Shown here one piece after another: positions 61,398 to 64,000 of a stretch of DNA of 64,000 bases. Source of the stretch: Mucilaginibacter pankratovii (GTDB lineage Bacteria; Bacteroidota; Bacteroidia; Sphingobacteriales; Sphingobacteriaceae); NCBI RefSeq assembly GCF_014773265.1, contig NZ_JACWMY010000008.1:186001-250000 (forward strand). Direction: 5' to 3'. Under the pieces are notes generated by a model. It was given only the letters and a program-made list of their open reading frames with translations. It did no database searches and was not told the DNA's origin. The first letter of the stretch is position 1, and each line of letters starts with the position of its first letter. Position numbers and translations under genes: made by a program.

Positions 61398-61675
61398 TGA
61401 TACGCGCTATAAACACCTCCCGCCACGTAAAAAATCTGCAAGGGTTTTTCAACAGCATCCGCAACACCTTCGAGGTGCCTGACAGCGAAACCCTAACCGT
61501 GGTTTCGGGTAAATTCAGCGGGCTTACTTTTGAATTTGAAACCGGCGTTTGTAATGTAGTTACGCTCAACGGCTGCATCTCCTTCGATCTCACCGGCGAC
61601 TTTACTCCCGAGGCATTAATAAGGGGGCTGGTGAAACACCATATTATTAAAGATGTAGACCTGGACGAGGCGTAA
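61397..61675 (+). CDS. Small protein of unknown function
   Basis: 92 residues, soluble, mixed alpha/beta: FNSIRNTFEVPDSETLTVVSGKFSGLTFEFETGVCNVVTLNGCISFDLTGDFTPEALIRGL. Its ATG overlaps the last base of the preceding TAA, so it is translationally coupled to the SDR. No family recognised; it may be a small accessory protein of that pathway. Confidence 0.6.
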   Translation: MIRAINTSRHVKNLQGFFNSIRNTFEVPDSETLTVVSGKFSGLTFEFETGVCNVVTLNGCISFDLTGDFTPEALIRGLVKHHIIKDVDLDEA

Positions 61676-61756
61676 AGCCATCAGCTTTATTATGCAAGCA
61701 TAGCTTTTCCATCTGTAAAAATTACCTAATTTTACCGGCGAACCAATTACGCCTGC

Positions 61757-64000
61757 ATGGAAAGCATAGCTCCTTATAGATCTCAGCACAAAATCCGTTT
61801 TGTTACCGCCGCATCGCTTTTTGATGGGCACGATGCCACCATTAACATTATGCGCCGCATATTGCAAAGCACCGGTGCAGAGGTGATCCACCTGGGGCAC
61901 AACCGCAGTGTGGATGAGGTGGTAAACTGTGCTATACAGGAAGACGTGCAGGGCATAGCCCTCACCAGCTACCAGGGCGGGCACGTAGAGTACTTTAAAT
62001 ACATGCGCGATCTGCTCAACGAGCGGGGCGCACAGCATATTAAAATTTTCGGCGGCGGCGGCGGCGTGTTCCTGCCGCATGAGATAGCCGAACTGCACGC
62101 CTACGGTATCACCCGCATCTACTCACCCGACGATGGCCGCACCATGGGCCTGCAGGGGATGATAAACGACATGATGCAGGCTTGCGATAGCCTCACCCCA
62201 ACCCTCTCCAGAGGAGAGGGGGCTATTGACGGAAACAAGAAAGTACTCTCCTTTGGAGAGGATTTAGGTGAGGCTACTATAATAGCCCAGCTAATAACAG
62301 CTGCCGAACTCGGCAATCCCCACATACAACCACTCACCACTCACCATTCTCCACTCACTACCCCCGTCCTCGGCATTACCGGTACGGGTGGTTCGGGGAA
62401 ATCATCGCTGGTAGATGAGTTTGTACGGCGGTTTTTGATGGAGACGGATAAAACGCTGGCCATTATCTCCGTAGATCCATCCAAACGCAAAACGGGCGGC
62501 GCTTTATTGGGCGACAGGATACGGATGAACGCCATAAACAGTCCGAAAATTTACATGCGTTCATTGGCTACCCGGCAGGCTAATCTGGCTTTAAGCAAAC
62601 ACGTACAGGAGGCTATTGATATTTGCAAGGCTGCCGGTTATGATATGGTGATCGTAGAAACCAGCGGCATCGGCCAATCGGATACCATGATCACCGATTA
62701 CTGCGACCTCTCTTTATATGTAATGACACCCGAATTTGGCGCGGCCACCCAGCTGGAAAAAATAGACATGCTGGATTTTGCCGACCTGGTGGCACTCAAC
62801 AAATTCGACAAGCGTGGCGCTTTAGATGCCATCCGCGATGTGCGCAAGCAATATAAACGCAACCACATGCTCTTCAGCGCCAAAGACGACGACCTGCCCG
62901 TTTACGGCACCATGGCCTCCCAGTTTAACGACCCGGGCATGAACACCCTTTTTGCCGCCATTATGAAAACGGTTAAAAACAAAACAGGTGTTGACTTACT
63001 GGAAGGCAAGGAGCTAAAGGTAAAAGGCGACGAATCGGAAAAGATCTACATCATTCCGCCGGACAGGATCCGCTACCTGGCAGAGATAGCCGAAAGCAGC
63101 GCGGCTTATACCGATTGGGTGAATGAGCAGTGTAAGATAGCGCAGCAGTTGTTTCAGGTAAAGGGGACTATCGATTTATTGGCGAAACACACCCCTAACC
63201 CCTCTCAAGAGGGGAACAAAAACGTAGAGACGCAATACTTTGCGTCTCCCGCTATGCAAGGCGCCGATGCAAAGGCAGTAGAGATGCGAAGTATCGCTTC
63301 TCTACAAGATATCTACACCCACCTCGAAAGCCACCTGCATCCCGATTGCAAGCGCCTGTTAAAAGAATGGCCCGAAACTGTTGCCAAATACAAGGCCGAA
63401 AATTTCATTTATAAAGTGCGCGATAAGGAAATAAAACAACCTTTATATTATACCTCGCTATCGCAATTAAGTATCCCCAAAATATCCCTGCCCAAATACG
63501 AGGCCTGGGGCGATATTTTGCGCTGGCTGCTTACCGAGAATGTTCCCGGCGAGTTCCCCTACGCGGCGGGTGTATTCCCTCTAAAGCGCGAGGGCGAAGA
63601 CCCCACCCGCATGTTCGCCGGGGAAGGCGGCCCCGAGCGGACCAACAAACGTTTCCATTATGTATCATTAGGGCAACCGGCGCACCGGCTCTCCACCGCA
63701 TTCGATTCGGTTACGCTGTATGGCGAGGACCCGCATATCCGCCCGGATATCTACGGCAAAATAGGCAACTCCGGTGTAAGCATCGCCACGCTGGATGATG
63801 CCAAAAAGCTGTACTCTGGTTTCGATCTCTGCCATGCCAGCACGTCTGTAAGCATGACCATCAACGGCCCTGCCCCTATGCTGCTTGGCTTCTTTATGAA
63901 TGCCGCCATAGATCAGCAATGCGAAAAATATATTGCCGAACATCAACTGGAGCATTTGGTAGAGGCAAAGTACAAGAAATTGTATGATGATAAGGGGGTG
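61757..64000 (+). CDS. icmF: Fused isobutyryl-CoA mutase IcmF (5' part; runs off the window)
   Basis: 748 codons are seen and the frame is still open. Domain order is that of IcmF: cobalamin-binding domain (about 14-140, [14 protein letters not shown] with the B12-ligand His, and [12 protein letters not shown]), then a MeaB-like G-protein domain (about 205-430: P-loop GTGGSGKSS at 208, [15 protein letters not shown] as NKxD), then the start of the mutase TIM barrel ([24 protein letters not shown]). It interconverts branched and linear acyl-CoA with adenosylcobalamin, its GTPase domain acting as chaperone. Two palindromic repeat elements are inserted in frame in the linkers at about residues 145-173 and 478-518. 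Confidence 0.93.
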   Translation, partial: MESIAPYRSQHKIRFVTAASLFDGHDATINIMRRILQSTGAEVIHLGHNRSVDEVVNCAIQEDVQGIALTSYQGGHVEYFKYMRDLLNERGAQHIKIFGGGGGVFLPHEIAELHAYGITRIYSPDDGRTMGLQGMINDMMQACDSLTPTLSRGEGAIDGNKKVLSFGEDLGEATIIAQLITAAELGNPHIQPLTTHHSPLTTPVLGITGTGGSGKSSLVDEFVRRFLMETDKTLAIISVDPSKRKTGGALLGDRIRMNAINSPKIYMRSLATRQANLALSKHVQEAIDICKAAGYDMVIVETSGIGQSDTMITDYCDLSLYVMTPEFGAATQLEKIDMLDFADLVALNKFDKRGALDAIRDVRKQYKRNHMLFSAKDDDLPVYGTMASQFNDPGMNTLFAAIMKTVKNKTGVDLLEGKELKVKGDESEKIYIIPPDRIRYLAEIAESSAAYTDWVNEQCKIAQQLFQVKGTIDLLAKHTPNPSQEGNKNVETQYFASPAMQGADAKAVEMRSIASLQDIYTHLESHLHPDCKRLLKEWPETVAKYKAENFIYKVRDKEIKQPLYYTSLSQLSIPKISLPKYEAWGDILRWLLTENVPGEFPYAAGVFPLKREGEDPTRMFAGEGGPERTNKRFHYVSLGQPAHRLSTAFDSVTLYGEDPHIRPDIYGKIGNSGVSIATLDDAKKLYSGFDLCHASTSVSMTINGPAPMLLGFFMNAAIDQQCEKYIAEHQLEHLVEAKYKKLYDDKGV
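62191..62273. repeat. Palindromic repeat inside icmF, translated
   Basis: 83 bp. Outer arms CCTCACC (62191-62197) and GGTGAGG (62267-62273). Two perfect inner hairpins: CCCTCTCC AGA GGAGAGGG (62202-62220) and CTCTCC TTT GGAGAG (62246-62260). The frame passes through it to give about 28 residues ([11 protein letters not shown] and on) in the linker between the B12 and G domains. It is followed by a CCACTCAC-rich stretch (62328-62360), also translated. Confidence 0.85.
63187..63306. repeat. Second palindromic repeat cluster inside icmF, translated
   Basis: Three hairpins in a row: CCCCTCT CA AGAGGGG (63199-63214), GAGACGCAA / TTGCGTCTC (63227-63248, perfect 9 bp), and GTAGAGATGCGA / TCGCTTCTCTAC (63278-63305, one mismatch). 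The frame stays open and gives about 40 residues ([12 protein letters not shown], then two repeat-derived stretches) between the G-protein and mutase domains. None of this sequence belongs to the family consensus. Confidence 0.85.

Noticed and set aside
1..64000. tRNA, rRNA, riboswitch, CRISPR array, prophage or integrative-element boundaries
   Set aside because: No cloverleaf, conserved rRNA segment, integrase, att-like duplication or repeat-spacer pattern was seen on either strand by eye; a covariance search would be needed to exclude small RNAs.

Overview
The window looks like chromosomal DNA of a Bacteroidota bacterium, most likely a Mucilaginibacter- or Pedobacter-like member of the Sphingobacteriaceae. 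The evidence is two SusC/SusD pairs, a FecR/ECF sigma pair, GH78, GH9 and GH63 glycosidases, DoxX, GbsR and CRTAC1-type proteins, and promoters of the TAnnTTTG type. The genus is an inference from gene content. I see no rRNA, tRNA, CRISPR array, phage or intact transposon.

Layout. 1-5.3 kb: a TPR protein cut by the window edge, a gene-poor AT-rich stretch, a small conserved protein, an AraC regulator, a decayed DUF5686-type gene and a second, divergent RpoD-like sigma factor. 5.4-14.3 kb: sugar catabolism (GH63-like glucosidase, ROK kinase, large GH78 alpha-L-rhamnosidase, alpha/beta hydrolase). 14.3-15.1 kb: a dead REP-associated transposase with its hairpin, joined to the truncated front end of an exported protein.

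15.5-33.8 kb is the most coherent block. It holds two SusC/SusD outer-membrane uptake systems, and the enzymes beside them are phosphoesterases rather than glycosidases: a purple-acid-phosphatase-like enzyme, a PI-PLC-C1 phospholipase, a PHP-domain metallohydrolase and a three-domain calcineurin-like phosphoesterase. A DUF5689 lipoprotein, FecR and an ECF sigma factor accompany them. Upstream of several of these transcription units are 7-bp words of the type TTAACAT or CTAACAT repeated every 11 bp, in places ending exactly 8 bp before a -7 element. This is Pho-box geometry. I propose an organophosphate scavenging locus under phosphate-starvation control. A similar arrangement precedes the acyltransferase at 46.7 kb.

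34-44.6 kb: two DoxX proteins, a 132-bp inverted-repeat element, a GH9 glucanase with an AGE-family epimerase, a histidine kinase with eleven 21-residue repeats, and an ArsR/SRPBCC/hydrolase operon. 44.7-51.7 kb: a PIN toxin-antitoxin pair, a transglutaminase-like protein, an acyltransferase, a PAS histidine kinase, and a second protein with the same 21-residue repeat that keeps only the phospho-acceptor helix region and has no ATPase domain. 51.8-59.5 kb: nitrilase, a small periplasmic protein, CRTAC1-family protein, a photolyase-like flavoprotein and an acyltransferase-3. 59.6-64 kb: an epimerase/SDR operon and the start of icmF, whose reading frame contains two palindromic repeat elements that are translated in frame.
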